A DNA stretch of 32,471 nt from Holdemanella sp. MSK.7.32 (GCF_024460475.1 NZ_JANFYN010000025.1:1-32471), one strand, 5' to 3'. Numbered from the stretch's first letter, positions 25,035-32,393 are shown. Made by a program: numbers and translations. Notes: generated by a model not told the origin, from the letters alone.

Positions 25035-25709
25035 ATGAGCGAGTGGTGGCTGTTTCGTAATACACGAATTGAAAATATAAACGAACAATACGAAATAGCG
25101 CGCAAACATTTGCCAGATACAAATTACTGGCTCGGCTCAGAATACAACTACTTCTACATAAAATGTTGTGGCGTGACCCATTCCGTCTATTCGGACAGCG
25201 ACACACTTAAGGGCGATATTTCACCACGTCGCCCTATTCAAAGTGGCGATACGTTATATGTAGCAAATATTTATGTACTTGGCGGCACCTTGCCCAAAAT
25301 ACAAAAAACGCTAAAACTCCTTCAAGACAAACAGATCCACCTGCGAATCCCATCACTTGAATATGACGACAAAGATGATACCCACGACCATGAGCTATTA
25401 TCCGGAACACTTAGCCAAATCTATAACTACCGTCAGTCGCAGCCTATCGAGCAGCTTCCTGGTCACAGGAAAGCTTCTGGAAGACCGAAACGCCGTATAT
25501 CACTAATGAGCTTACAGCGAAAAGAATTTGATGTCATAGAACAATATTGCCTGCACAAGATCACTGAACGCCAAGCGATGAAATTATTGGTAGGTAAGCT
25601 TCCGGATAATAAACCCATTACTCGTTACATATTTCGAAAATTAGTTGATGAATACAGGAAAATGTTCCCAGATTCGGACGAGATCGATGCTGATCAATAT
25701 AATGTATAA
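25035..25709 (+). CDS. Serine-resolvase-like DNA-binding protein, apparently catalytically dead
   Basis: A 224-residue protein. Residues about 70-105 (SGDTLYVANIYVLGGTLPKI, then QDKQIHLRI) match the resolvase core GDTLVVxxLDRLGRSxxDL...GIHF. However, the catalytic arginine motif DRLGRS reads YVLGGT, and no R-V-S nucleophile segment is present at the N-terminus. The C-terminus (about 147-224), GRPKRRISLMSLQRKEFDVIEQ and on, looks like the resolvase helix-turn-helix. It is therefore probably a DNA binder or regulator derived from a resolvase. AGAGGAGG lies seven bases before the ATG at 25035. It is divergent from tnsABC with a shared intergenic operator, so control of transposition genes is plausible. 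It overlaps the next convergent gene by 16 bases. Confidence 0.6.
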   Translation: MSEWWLFRNTRIENINEQYEIARKHLPDTNYWLGSEYNYFYIKCCGVTHSVYSDSDTLKGDISPRRPIQSGDTLYVANIYVLGGTLPKIQKTLKLLQDKQIHLRIPSLEYDDKDDTHDHELLSGTLSQIYNYRQSQPIEQLPGHRKASGRPKRRISLMSLQRKEFDVIEQYCLHKITERQAMKLLVGKLPDNKPITRYIFRKLVDEYRKMFPDSDEIDADQYNV

Positions 25710-26155
25710 GTACGGTGCTCCGCATCATAATCCGTCATCACAGGCGCAATATGCCCTGTATCCGGATCGATAAAAATGCCATGTCCCCAATATTCATTGA
25801 TGGTCGTGTTAATAAGAAGCGAATAGCCACGTTTCTGACCATCATCAAGCCATGATCTAAGGATGCCGCCCAACTTAAAGTCTGCTTCCTGATCACAGCA
25901 AAACGCTGGTTTCGTAAATAAGCTTACGTATCGAATGTCGTATCGAGTTCTGAAAATAGCCAAATTTCCTTCGTATGTCTTCGGATAAAAAACCAACTTG
26001 TCAAGGCTGCTCCAAAGCTTTGCCCAATTGGCCCCTTTCAGCTTCTCCATCCCGTCACCAATAAGGGCTTCCGTATCCCTCATCAATTCAAGGTAGTTCC
26101 TTACTTCTTCGTTAAGTTCCTTGCTCTCCGGGTTTGTGAATTCAATTTTCTCCAT
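25694..26155 (-). CDS. Hypothetical cargo protein
   Basis: A 153-residue soluble, acidic protein. AAGGAGG sits just before the ATG. It has an N-terminal helical stretch (about 8-45), a mixed region with FYPKTYEGNLAIFRTRYDIRY, and a C-terminal GHGIFIDPDTGHIAPVMTDYD. No motif I recognise. It converges on the resolvase-like gene with overlapping 3' ends, so their expression could interfere. A diverged copy of the intergenic repeat (26233-26253) lies about 80 bases upstream, as with other cargo genes. Confidence 0.6.
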   Translation of the reverse strand: MEKIEFTNPESKELNEEVRNYLELMRDTEALIGDGMEKLKGANWAKLWSSLDKLVFYPKTYEGNLAIFRTRYDIRYVSLFTKPAFCCDQEADFKLGGILRSWLDDGQKRGYSLLINTTINEYWGHGIFIDPDTGHIAPVMTDYDAEHRTYTLY

Positions 26156-26232
26156 GTGTTTCCTCCTTTTTGAATCTATGGTTTACAGTTATACCTAAAT
26201 TTGTCCCTATTTTTAGGGATAAATTACTTTGG

Positions 26233-26253
26233 CATACTCTATATGTCAGAATC
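26233..26253 (-). repeat. Intergenic repeat, diverged copy 4
   Basis: The minus strand has GATTCTGACATATAGAGTATG, which matches the 15372/16819/18101 repeats at most positions and again precedes a minus-strand cargo gene. Confidence 0.55.
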
Positions 26254-26374
26254 AGACAACACGTTTCGTTTCTCATACAGCCTCAAACTGAATGTTGTAA
26301 TTTTGCCTGTAAATCCGCGCTTTTTCCCAATTGCAACTCAAAAGAAATCTTACATACATGTTCTATTTAGGCAT

Positions 26375-26414
26375 AAAAATACCCACAAGCTTATTCGGCC
26401 TGTGGGCATTTTTT
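26375..26414. terminator. Bidirectional intrinsic terminator
   Basis: Stem GCCCACAGGCC/GCTTGTGGGT, flanked by A and T runs on both sides, closes the ribbon-helix-helix gene. Confidence 0.85.
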
Positions 26415-26421
26415 AATATTC

Positions 26422-26607
26422 TTATTTGAAAAGTGTACGCTCTTCTTCTGGTCTACTGAAATATTCCTCAAAATACTTCGATAGAATTTTTTCTGTCGCT
26501 ACAGTTTTAGATATTCCTGATTCTTCGCAAAACTGTTCCAGCTGATCGCTAATCTCTCTTGCTAGTTTGATATTAAGGATTTTTGCATCTTTTTTCTGTC
26601 TTGGCAT
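26422..26607 (-). CDS. Ribbon-helix-helix-like small protein
   Basis: A 61-residue protein. The N-terminal strand AKILNIKLAREISDQLEQFC, then EESGISKTVATEKILSKYF, fits the CopG/Arc ribbon-helix-helix pattern (strand, helix, turn, helix). Such proteins repress their own promoters or act as antitoxins. AGGAGG precedes the ATG. No toxin gene is directly adjacent. Two palindromes 170-240 bases upstream are candidate operators. The flanking 26608-26968 has no gene. Confidence 0.65.
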   Translation of the reverse strand: MPRQKKDAKILNIKLAREISDQLEQFCEESGISKTVATEKILSKYFEEYFSRPEEERTLFK

Positions 26608-26777
26608 ATTAATCTACCTCCTATAAAAGACTTTCCAAATCCATAAGAAGCGAGACAATCTGTAAATTATCAAACAACCCGGCAAAATGAAGTTCCTCTT
26701 TCAACAGGTCCTGGCAAACTATCTTAATTCATTTATTTCCCCTTTATTTATTTCTATCTCTATCCCTTATAAAAATC

Positions 26778-26847
26778 TCTAACGTTAGAAATCTTGATTT
26801 TTTGAGTGTTTCGTACTATCAATATTCTGAAAGGAAAAATATTGATA
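26778..26847. promoter_or_regulatory. Two palindromes upstream of the RHH gene
   Basis: TCTAACGTTAGA (26778-26789) is a perfect 12-bp palindrome. TATCAATATT and AATATTGATA (26817-26826 and 26838-26847) form a perfect 10-bp inverted repeat. Both sit in the AT-rich gene-free stretch, suggesting operators. Confidence 0.45.
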
Positions 26848-26968
26848 TTATTTCAATTTAATTTAAGGTACATTAAATAAACTGTATCTGTTCATATTTC
26901 GCCACCCTTTCTTATAACTACTTTCTTTTGGTGCAATAGTATGGGTACTCCCCGTTTTATTGCGTGTG

Positions 26969-27016
26969 AAAAACAGAAAAGGTACTCAATCTGAGTTCCT
27001 ATATTCTGCCTTTTTA
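26969..27016 (-). terminator. Intrinsic terminator after the lipoprotein
   Basis: On the minus strand CAGAATATAGG-AACTCA-GAT-TGAGT-ACCTTTTCTG forms a hairpin followed by TTTTT. Confidence 0.7.
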
Positions 27017-27023
27017 TCTATAT

Positions 27024-28163
27024 TTAGTTAGCTTTCGTTTTTCCACAGCTACTGCACTTGTAGCCAGTCAATTCCTGTTTTGTGGTTGCAGGTGAATCCA
27101 CAACGTATCTTGTTTCGTACACCGCATCGTGATGAACCGTATTATATCCCACTACTGTTTCACGCCATTCAGTATAATACCCCCCTTTATCATCACCTAT
27201 CATCACATGATTTTTCACATGAGCGGACGTATTTCCTGTAATATCTGCACCACATGTTGAACAAATCGAATACGCCTTCATTTCAGTAATTGGAACCTGT
27301 TCATCATAAGCAGCCTGCACCAAGACCTGCTCGTTATGTCCTTTTTCAGGCACGTTAACTGTCTTATACTGTGCAACCCAGTTATGTGTATGTTCGGCTG
27401 GTTTAGAACTGTTTGAATTTGAACTGCTGTTATTCGATGGCTTTGACGTACCAGAGTTATTGCTACTGTTGTTAGGCTTAGAAGAACTAGATGTGTTATT
27501 CTTATTCGAGCTAGTATTTGTAGTCGATGCTGTGTTATTTTTCTTTGATTCAGAAGTATTCGATTTGTTTGAAGAATCGGCTTTTGCAGTTTCTTCCTTC
27601 TTCTCCTCTTTCTTTTCTTCTTGTTTTACTTCCTGCTCATCTTTCTTTTCTTCCTCTGTCTTTGCAGAATCTTCAGATGGTGTCAAAGTGGCAGTACTGC
27701 CATCTTTTTTCGTTACATCTAGACTGACTTTATCATCCTTTAAAGAAATATCCACTTTTTTGACATCTGTAGTATCTACATCTTTGAATACAAATGATTT
27801 ATCCTGATCCTGTAATCCTACTTTTACGTCCAGTTTATCGTTTTCTTTGACCGTGTAGTACAAAGTACGTTCTTCTTTGTTTTTCACAGCGTCTCCATCT
27901 TCCAACAAGTTATCACTGAAACTTTCTTCTGTACTTGATTTCGTTTCAAATACAGTGATCTTCTTTCCAGTACTGTTTGTAATCTTCAAAGATTTTGAAT
28001 CCTTGGTTTTTTGACCAATTGATTTTACTTCTTTTTTCTTAGTGACTTCGGATGTCTTTGTATCTTTTGTGTTTGAAGAATTAGAACATCCAGTCAACAT
28101 GCCACCAGATAACACCATACTTAGAGCCAATGCTCCTGCCATTAAAATTTGTTTTGTTTTCAT
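27024..28163 (-). CDS. Cell-surface lipoprotein with zinc-ribbon-like C-terminus
   Basis: A 379-residue secreted lipoprotein. The signal peptide MKTKQILMAGALALSM runs to lipobox LTGC (Cys26). A folded domain (about 50-165) of mostly beta character, with SLKITNSTGKKITVFETKS and a repeated DVKKVDISL pattern, is followed by an extended Lys/Glu then Ser/Asn-rich linker (about 165-255). The C-terminal domain (about 257-379) has CSTCG and CSSCG pairs and several His (HTHNW, HHDAV), consistent with metal binding. AGGAGG precedes the ATG. The function is unknown; the layout suits a surface display or adhesion role. It is cargo between tnsA and the right end. Confidence 0.75.
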   Translation of the reverse strand: MKTKQILMAGALALSMVLSGGMLTGCSNSSNTKDTKTSEVTKKKEVKSIGQKTKDSKSLKITNSTGKKITVFETKSSTEESFSDNLLEDGDAVKNKEERTLYYTVKENDKLDVKVGLQDQDKSFVFKDVDTTDVKKVDISLKDDKVSLDVTKKDGSTATLTPSEDSAKTEEEKKDEQEVKQEEKKEEKKEETAKADSSNKSNTSESKKNNTASTTNTSSNKNNTSSSSKPNNSSNNSGTSKPSNNSSSNSNSSKPAEHTHNWVAQYKTVNVPEKGHNEQVLVQAAYDEQVPITEMKAYSICSTCGADITGNTSAHVKNHVMIGDDKGGYYTEWRETVVGYNTVHHDAVYETRYVVDSPATTKQELTGYKCSSCGKTKAN

Positions 28164-28237
28164 ATATAAACCTCCTTGGCTATTGTATTTGCTATTATAA
28201 CTGGATATTCAGTAAGGCACAATAATACTTTATAAAC

Positions 28238-28265
28238 AAAAGCGCCGACTCATTGGCCGACGCTT
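28238..28265 (-). terminator. Intrinsic terminator after the SymE-like gene
   Basis: On the minus strand AAGCGTCGGCC-AATGA-GTCGGCGCTTTT forms a GC-rich stem, 4 bases after the stop codon. Confidence 0.8.
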
Positions 28266-28268
28266 ATT

Positions 28269-28454
28269 TTATATAGTCTTCACTTTATTGATGATGATCG
28301 TGTCATTAGTACACTGAACATCAATCTTATCACCCACATGATATCCAAGTGCTTTTAGCCACTGGCCCTGAAGCTGAATTCTCGGAATCTGCTGCTTACT
28401 ATTTAAACCAAGTGGTGCCTCATATACTTTGAGGCTACGTTTTGATTTATACAT
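28269..28454 (-). CDS. SymE-like toxin family protein
   Basis: A 61-residue protein resembling the SymE toxin family (AbrB-like fold). After a variable start, IPRIQLQGQWLKALGYHVGD is followed by KIDVQCTNDTIIINKV, matching the family pattern PxIRLxGxWLxxxGFxxGDxVxVxxxxGxIxI. The ATG at 28454 has AGGAGGG just upstream; an earlier in-frame ATG would overlap this RBS. E. coli SymE is an SOS-induced RNA-associated toxin held down by an antisense RNA. I cannot identify an antisense gene here. It is the cargo gene nearest the right end, about 47 bases from the TnsB-site array, and could stabilise the element. Confidence 0.75.
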   Translation of the reverse strand: MYKSKRSLKVYEAPLGLNSKQQIPRIQLQGQWLKALGYHVGDKIDVQCTNDTIIINKVKTI

Positions 28455-28500
28455 TATTCCCTCCTGTAATTCCAACTTAGAAGTAATCAAATTCTAAAAC

Positions 28501-28695
28501 GGACATGATTAAATGGAAAATCACACGAACAGAACTAATTAAATCTCTCGAAGAGAACTAATTAAATCTCTGAACAAAACTGATTAAAATTACGAACAGA
28601 ACTAATTAAAATCACGAACAGAACTGATTAAATGGAAAATATCCCATTTAAAGAGAACTGATTAACGAAGAGAACTGATTAAATGGAAAATCACA
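28501..28695. repeat. Right end: dense array of TnsB-like binding sites
   Basis: Seven copies of (A)GAACT(A/G)ATTAA(A) begin at 28531, 28554, 28576, 28598, 28620, 28654 and 28671. The first five are spaced 22-23 bases, about two helical turns. The outermost 20 bases TGATTAAATGGAAAATCACA (28676-28695) are repeated exactly at 28506-28525. Overlapping dense sites mark the Tn7-type right end. The inner copy of the tip could be a second usable end. Confidence 0.85.
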
Positions 28696-30010
28696 CTACA
28701 CAACCTATGGCACTATAATTATAGGCATCCTCTTCTTTAACTTGCCAGTCCATAAATGAAGGAATTATAATTTCGTCATTGTTTAATGCTGGCATTCCAA
28801 ATCCTAAACGCATAACCTCTACACATTCATCCAAAAAATGTTTATTGATATTCTTGTGATAGCGCACAGTTAAATTTGGTTGTGTCAATCTTGTCTGTGC
28901 AACAGATTTCAAAACTAAAAAGCTCAAATCATTGACTGCATCCTTTTTATCTATTGTTTGGCCTGCAATCGTTACATTTTGATACATAGGAGACCCTGCC
29001 GAACTCAACGTATGTGCTTGAGAACGAACTTTATTGATTGTAAGTGTCTTTATCCACAAGCATGTCAACAATTCCAAGGCTTCAGATTCTTTAATAGTAC
29101 CATTTTTAATATCTCGATCATAATATGGATACATATATTGATCGAATCTGCCATAACTCAAAGAGTGTCCGTTGGATTCAATTTGTAAAATCAATTGAAT
29201 AAACCATACGGATTGTACCGCTTCTTGAAATGTTTCTGCTGGTTCATATGGAACTTTTGAACAAATTCTACTGATCTCTAATAATTCAATCTTTCTTTCT
29301 TGATTCAATTCTTTTTCTGCTAAATCCTTTGCAAGAACGCTGTAACGATTCGCAAAATTACGCACCGCTTCCAGTACTATAAGAACTGCATTATAGAAAC
29401 AATACTTATCTATACTTTCAGGATCCGTCAAATCAAGAGTAGCTTTATATTCTTTTACACGCTTTTCGTATCCTCTTAATCCATCCTTCAAAATACGCTC
29501 ATAGTTCACCGCCAAATGCGCATCTCCTGCATTTAACTTACCTTCCATTCCAAATACACCTGTTTCCATAAAGACACGAACTTCTTCAGGAAGAAGAGCT
29601 TCTCCTCTTGCACGCAAATTGTTATTCTGCCAGAATGGCGCTATTTCTCTAAGTTGTTCCTTGGTCTTTTCAGTGATATAGAATACGTCCCCATCCCTTT
29701 TCTCAAACTGATTCAATTCATTCATAACAAATTCCATAGTATACTCAGGAAAAATAGGAGCGTTACGGTTCTTAGTTGCCTGATTTCCTGCTAAAAGAGA
29801 TTTGTCTTCAATATATATACTCATATGATCAAGAACTTTTTCTAGCATTTTAGCTCGAACCATCACTCGTGGTTGATTTAAATTTTCTTTGTAAGCAAGA
29901 GTTGCTAGAATTGCACGTTGTGCATCGATATAAGGTTTTTCATCTAAAACTTCTTCTCGAAATTCTTTCATTCGTTCTGTCAATGTTCCAAAATGTTCTA
30001 CATTTTCCAT
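28691..30010 (-). pseudogene. Glycyl radical enzyme, N-terminal fragment (split by transposon)
   Basis: This is the proximal half of the enzyme whose C-terminal half is at 13664-14785. Native residues 1-438 end in YNYSAIGCV, containing the catalytic Cys (about 437). A Val and the stop TGA come from the transposon tip TGTGA. PFL2/glycerol-dehydratase-type features: MLEKVLDHMSIYIEDKSLLAGNQ, NAGDAHLAVNYERIL and SLSYGRFDQYMYPYY. I chose the ATG at 30010 for its GGGAGG. The two halves plus one duplication give about 805 codons, a normal length. The enzyme depends on the activase encoded divergently at 30192. Without the glycyl radical half it cannot work. Confidence 0.93.
28696..28700. repeat. Target site duplication, right copy (CTACA)
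   Basis: CTACA directly follows the transposon tip TCACA and matches 14767-14771. Confidence 0.95.
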
Positions 30011-30028
30011 ATCCGTCCTCCCATTACA

Positions 30029-30135
30029 TTTCATTCGTAATTTTAGATTCTTTTATTCGCAATTTAAAAATAGCATTACACGCATTTCATGTCAACTTTA
30101 ATTTCATTTAAAATGTTTTATACTTTCATTTGTAA
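30029..30135. promoter_or_regulatory. Putative DeoR-type operators in the divergent promoter region
   Basis: Related 12-mers TTTCATTCGTAA (30029), TTTCATTTAAAA (30102) and TTTCATTTGTAA (30124) lie between the divergent glycyl radical enzyme and activase genes. Another, TTTCATTTGAAA, is at 31114-31125 just before the regulator gene. The distribution fits control by the adjacent DeoR-family protein and self-regulation. Confidence 0.5.
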
Positions 30136-30144
30136 CTATAGCCA

Positions 30145-30173
30145 TTGCTTTTCTTCTTTGAAATGTTTATACT
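30145..30173 (+). promoter_or_regulatory. Promoter of the activase gene
   Basis: TTGCTT (30145-30150) and TATACT (30168-30173) are 17 bases apart, directly before the AGGAAA RBS of the activase gene. Confidence 0.55.
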
Positions 30174-30191
30174 CTATATGAGGAAATTAAA

Positions 30192-31106
30192 ATGACAACA
30201 ACAAATCGAAATACAACAGGAATTATTTTTAACATTCAAAAATTCAGTGTAAATGACGGTCCGGGAATTCGTACTACCGTTTTTCTAAAGGGATGTCCTC
30301 TTCGTTGTAAGTGGTGTGCAAATCCAGAAAGTCAGCTTATACAAGCACAAATTCTTTGGGATCAAAATAAATGTATAAATTGTCATCATTGCATTGAAAC
30401 CTGTCCAAAAAACGCTATGAAAATAATTGATAAATCCGTCAAAATCAACCATAGTCAGTGTAGTGGATGTAAGAAATGTGTATATGAATGTCCAAGAAAC
30501 GCATTAAGTGCACAAGGCGAACAAAAATCTGTGGAAGAAGTGCTTAAAATTGTTTTACAAGATCAAGCCTTCTATGAAGAAAGTGGTGGTGGTCTAACAC
30601 TTTCTGGAGGTGAGCTTTTACTTCAACCTGAGTTTTCAAGAGAACTTCTCTTAGCCGCTAAAGAAGAAGGAATTCATACGTGTTGTGAAACAACCGGTTT
30701 TGCGACAGAGGACACATTTGATCACGTCATGGAATATGTAGATTACATTCTTTTTGATATGAAACACTGGAACACAGATAAACATATAGAAGGTACAGGT
30801 GTTTCTAATAAGTTACCATTGCTGAACATGAAACATGCCATCGCCAATAGCAAAACAGTTCTTGTGCGAATCCCTGTTATACCTGGTTTCAACGATTCTT
30901 TGGATGACGCAAAAGAATTTTCAAAAACACTTCACAACATTGGAATAAACAAGTGTCAACTTCTACCGTTCCATCAATTTGGAGAAAATAAATATCATCT
31001 TTTAAATATAAAATACGATTATGAAAATGTTCCTTCATATCATCCAGAAGATTTAAAAGAGTATTTAAATATATTTAAAGAAAATAACATTAACGCTTTT
31101 TTCTAA
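30192..31106 (+). CDS. Glycyl radical enzyme activating protein (radical SAM)
   Basis: A 304-residue radical-SAM activase that abstracts hydrogen from the glycyl loop of its partner. The radical-SAM cluster motif is C-x3-C-x2-C in GCPLRCKWCANPES (about 34-45). It is followed by two ferredoxin-type clusters, CINCHHCIETCPKNA and CSGCKKCVYECPRNA, typical of activases for PFL2-type enzymes. The glycine-rich SGGGLTLSGGELLLQ binds SAM. It is divergent from the split enzyme gene and so was its dedicated partner. It now has no intact target in the window. Confidence 0.93.
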   Translation: MTTTNRNTTGIIFNIQKFSVNDGPGIRTTVFLKGCPLRCKWCANPESQLIQAQILWDQNKCINCHHCIETCPKNAMKIIDKSVKINHSQCSGCKKCVYECPRNALSAQGEQKSVEEVLKIVLQDQAFYEESGGGLTLSGGELLLQPEFSRELLLAAKEEGIHTCCETTGFATEDTFDHVMEYVDYILFDMKHWNTDKHIEGTGVSNKLPLLNMKHAIANSKTVLVRIPVIPGFNDSLDDAKEFSKTLHNIGINKCQLLPFHQFGENKYHLLNIKYDYENVPSYHPEDLKEYLNIFKENNINAFF

Positions 31107-31113
31107 ATTTAAC

Positions 31114-31125
31114 TTTCATTTGAAA
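31114..31125. promoter_or_regulatory. Putative operator before the DeoR-family gene
   Basis: TTTCATTTGAAA, nearly palindromic, matches the motifs at 30029, 30102 and 30124. Confidence 0.45.
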
Positions 31126-31170
31126 TCAAAAACACTTATTATATAAACAAAATGATAGGAATCAACGTAA

Positions 31171-31917
31171 ATGAAAAATAGAACAAATAAAATATTAGAA
31201 TTACTGACATCTGAAAAGAGAATCGAGGTTTCTCAACTCGCTGAACACCTAGGTGTTTCACAAGTAACTATCCGCAAAGATTTGGATGCATTGGAAGCTA
31301 AAGGAATCATCAAGCGTGAACATGGGCATGCTGTGTTATGTAGCACAGATGATATCAATGGTAGAATCGCGTATCATTATGAAGAAAAGAAAAAAATAGC
31401 TTTAAAAGCTACTGAACTTGTTAATGAAGGCGATACAATTATGATTGAAAGTGGTAGTTGTTGTGCACTTTTAGCGGATACGTTAACACAACTTCATAAA
31501 GACTTAACAATTATCACTAATAGTGCTTTTATCGCAGAATATATTCGTGGAAAATCAAATTTTCAAATTATTCTTTTAGGTGGAATTTATCAACAAGATT
31601 CACAAGTTATGGTAGGTCCTATGGTTCAAGAATGTGTATCCAACTTTTTTGTCGATTATTTTTTCATCGGTACAGATGGATATGATTCTAGAATTGGCTT
31701 TTCAAATCGTGATCAAATGCGAGCACAAGCCGTACGTGATATGTCGCATCAAGCCGAACAAATAATCGTGCTAACAGAAAGCGATAAATTTTCTAAGCGT
31801 GGTGTTGTACCATTAAATTTAAAAGATAAAATAAAAACTGTTATAACTGATCATTCTATTGATTCTTCTTATGTTCAAGAACTAAACAATCAAAACATTC
31901 AAGTCGTAACGATTTAA
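31171..31917 (+). CDS. DeoR-family transcriptional regulator
   Basis: A 248-residue regulator. The N-terminal winged helix (about 1-57) reads RTNKILELLTSEKRIEVSQL, then LGVSQVTIRKDLDALEAKGI, the DeoR signature. The C-terminal sugar-phosphate sensor domain (about 70-235) has MIESGSCCALLADTL, LTIITNSAFIAEYI, LLGGIYQQDSQVMVGP and DYFFIGTDGYD. It lies 64 bases after the activase gene in the same direction and probably controls the glycyl radical enzyme locus. The effector is unknown; family members usually sense phosphorylated sugars or related metabolites. Confidence 0.93.
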   Translation: MKNRTNKILELLTSEKRIEVSQLAEHLGVSQVTIRKDLDALEAKGIIKREHGHAVLCSTDDINGRIAYHYEEKKKIALKATELVNEGDTIMIESGSCCALLADTLTQLHKDLTIITNSAFIAEYIRGKSNFQIILLGGIYQQDSQVMVGPMVQECVSNFFVDYFFIGTDGYDSRIGFSNRDQMRAQAVRDMSHQAEQIIVLTESDKFSKRGVVPLNLKDKIKTVITDHSIDSSYVQELNNQNIQVVTI

Positions 31918-31977
31918 AAAGGAGCTAAACTCCATAAGTAATTTTTATTACTTATGGAGTTTAGCTCCTTTCTTTTT
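31917..31977 (+). terminator. Very long perfect hairpin terminator after the DeoR-family gene
   Basis: GGAGCTAAACTCCATAAGTA and its exact complement form a stem of 22 pairs with a four-T loop, flanked by AAAAA and TTTCTTTTT. It can act in both directions. Confidence 0.9.
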
Positions 31978-32006
31978 ATCTTATTATTTTTTTAACTCCT
32001 AGAACC

Positions 32007-32170
32007 TTAGTTTAATTTGTTGTTTTTCTGAAATTCTAGTTTTCGAGTGTGATATCCTCTTAGATTATGACCGATACATACGAGTAGTATCTCCAGTTTT
32101 ACACCAGATACTTCGTTGTGTCATACACGCCTCATCTTTCTATTCACATGTCTATCAATGCGAATTGATT
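32007..32170 (-). pseudogene. Decayed transposase C-terminal fragment
   Basis: The minus strand reads EVSGVKLEILLVCIGHNLRG to a stop at 32007, preceded by SIRIDRHVNRKMRRV and an in-frame stop. The GHNL motif after a hydrophobic helix resembles the end of IS1182/IS4-type transposases. No start, ends or intact domain remain. From 32171 to 32364 I see nothing supportable. Confidence 0.4.
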
Positions 32171-32364
32171 CTTGGCTATCTTTTTTTAGCTTGTTTTCGC
32201 ATCCCACTATATTTTATATCCTGCAATACCAAAATATATGGTGTATTTAACCATCTTCTACGACTTCCTTCACAGTTTTTGAAACATCGTCATAAGGTAA
32301 ACACAAAAGGAATTGGAACGATATCTGATATGCATTACAATTAACTAGCTATTTTTGCACAAAT

Positions 32365-32393
32365 AAAAACCGCGTTTAAAAAGCGCGGTTTTC
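32365..32393 (-). terminator. Intrinsic terminator
   Basis: On the minus strand AAAACCGCG-CTTTTTAAA-CGCGGTTTTT forms an eight-pair stem with a T run. It would end a gene entering from beyond the right edge of the window. Confidence 0.75.

Larger units (their letters stand above)
14772..28695 (-). mobile_element. Tn7-like transposon, 13,924 bp, inserted in a glycyl radical enzyme gene
   Basis: The ends read TGTATTTTCCCC (left, plus strand) and TGTGATTTTCC (right, minus strand). They are related terminal inverted repeats with the TGT/ACA tips typical of Tn7, flanked by CTACA. Inside are tnsA, tnsB, tnsC and tniQ in Tn7 order, all reading toward the left end. Cargo occupies both sides: 14772-18125, and 24777-28500 between tnsA and the right end. 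No tnsE or CRISPR genes are seen. The transposition genes look more GC-rich than the flanking host genes, which suggests origin in another lineage. All recognisable transposition genes and both ends are intact, so the element may be mobile. Confidence 0.95.

Noticed and set aside
27460..27807. Plus-strand frame rich in Leu/Phe/Ser opposite the lipoprotein
   Set aside because: It arises from the low-complexity Ser/Asn/Lys linker on the other strand; no RBS.
28531..28684. CRISPR array
   Set aside because: Repeats of about 14 bp at 22-bp spacing leave no spacer-sized unique sequences; they sit at the transposon end and fit TnsB sites. No cas genes are present, so this is not a CRISPR-associated transposon on the evidence here.
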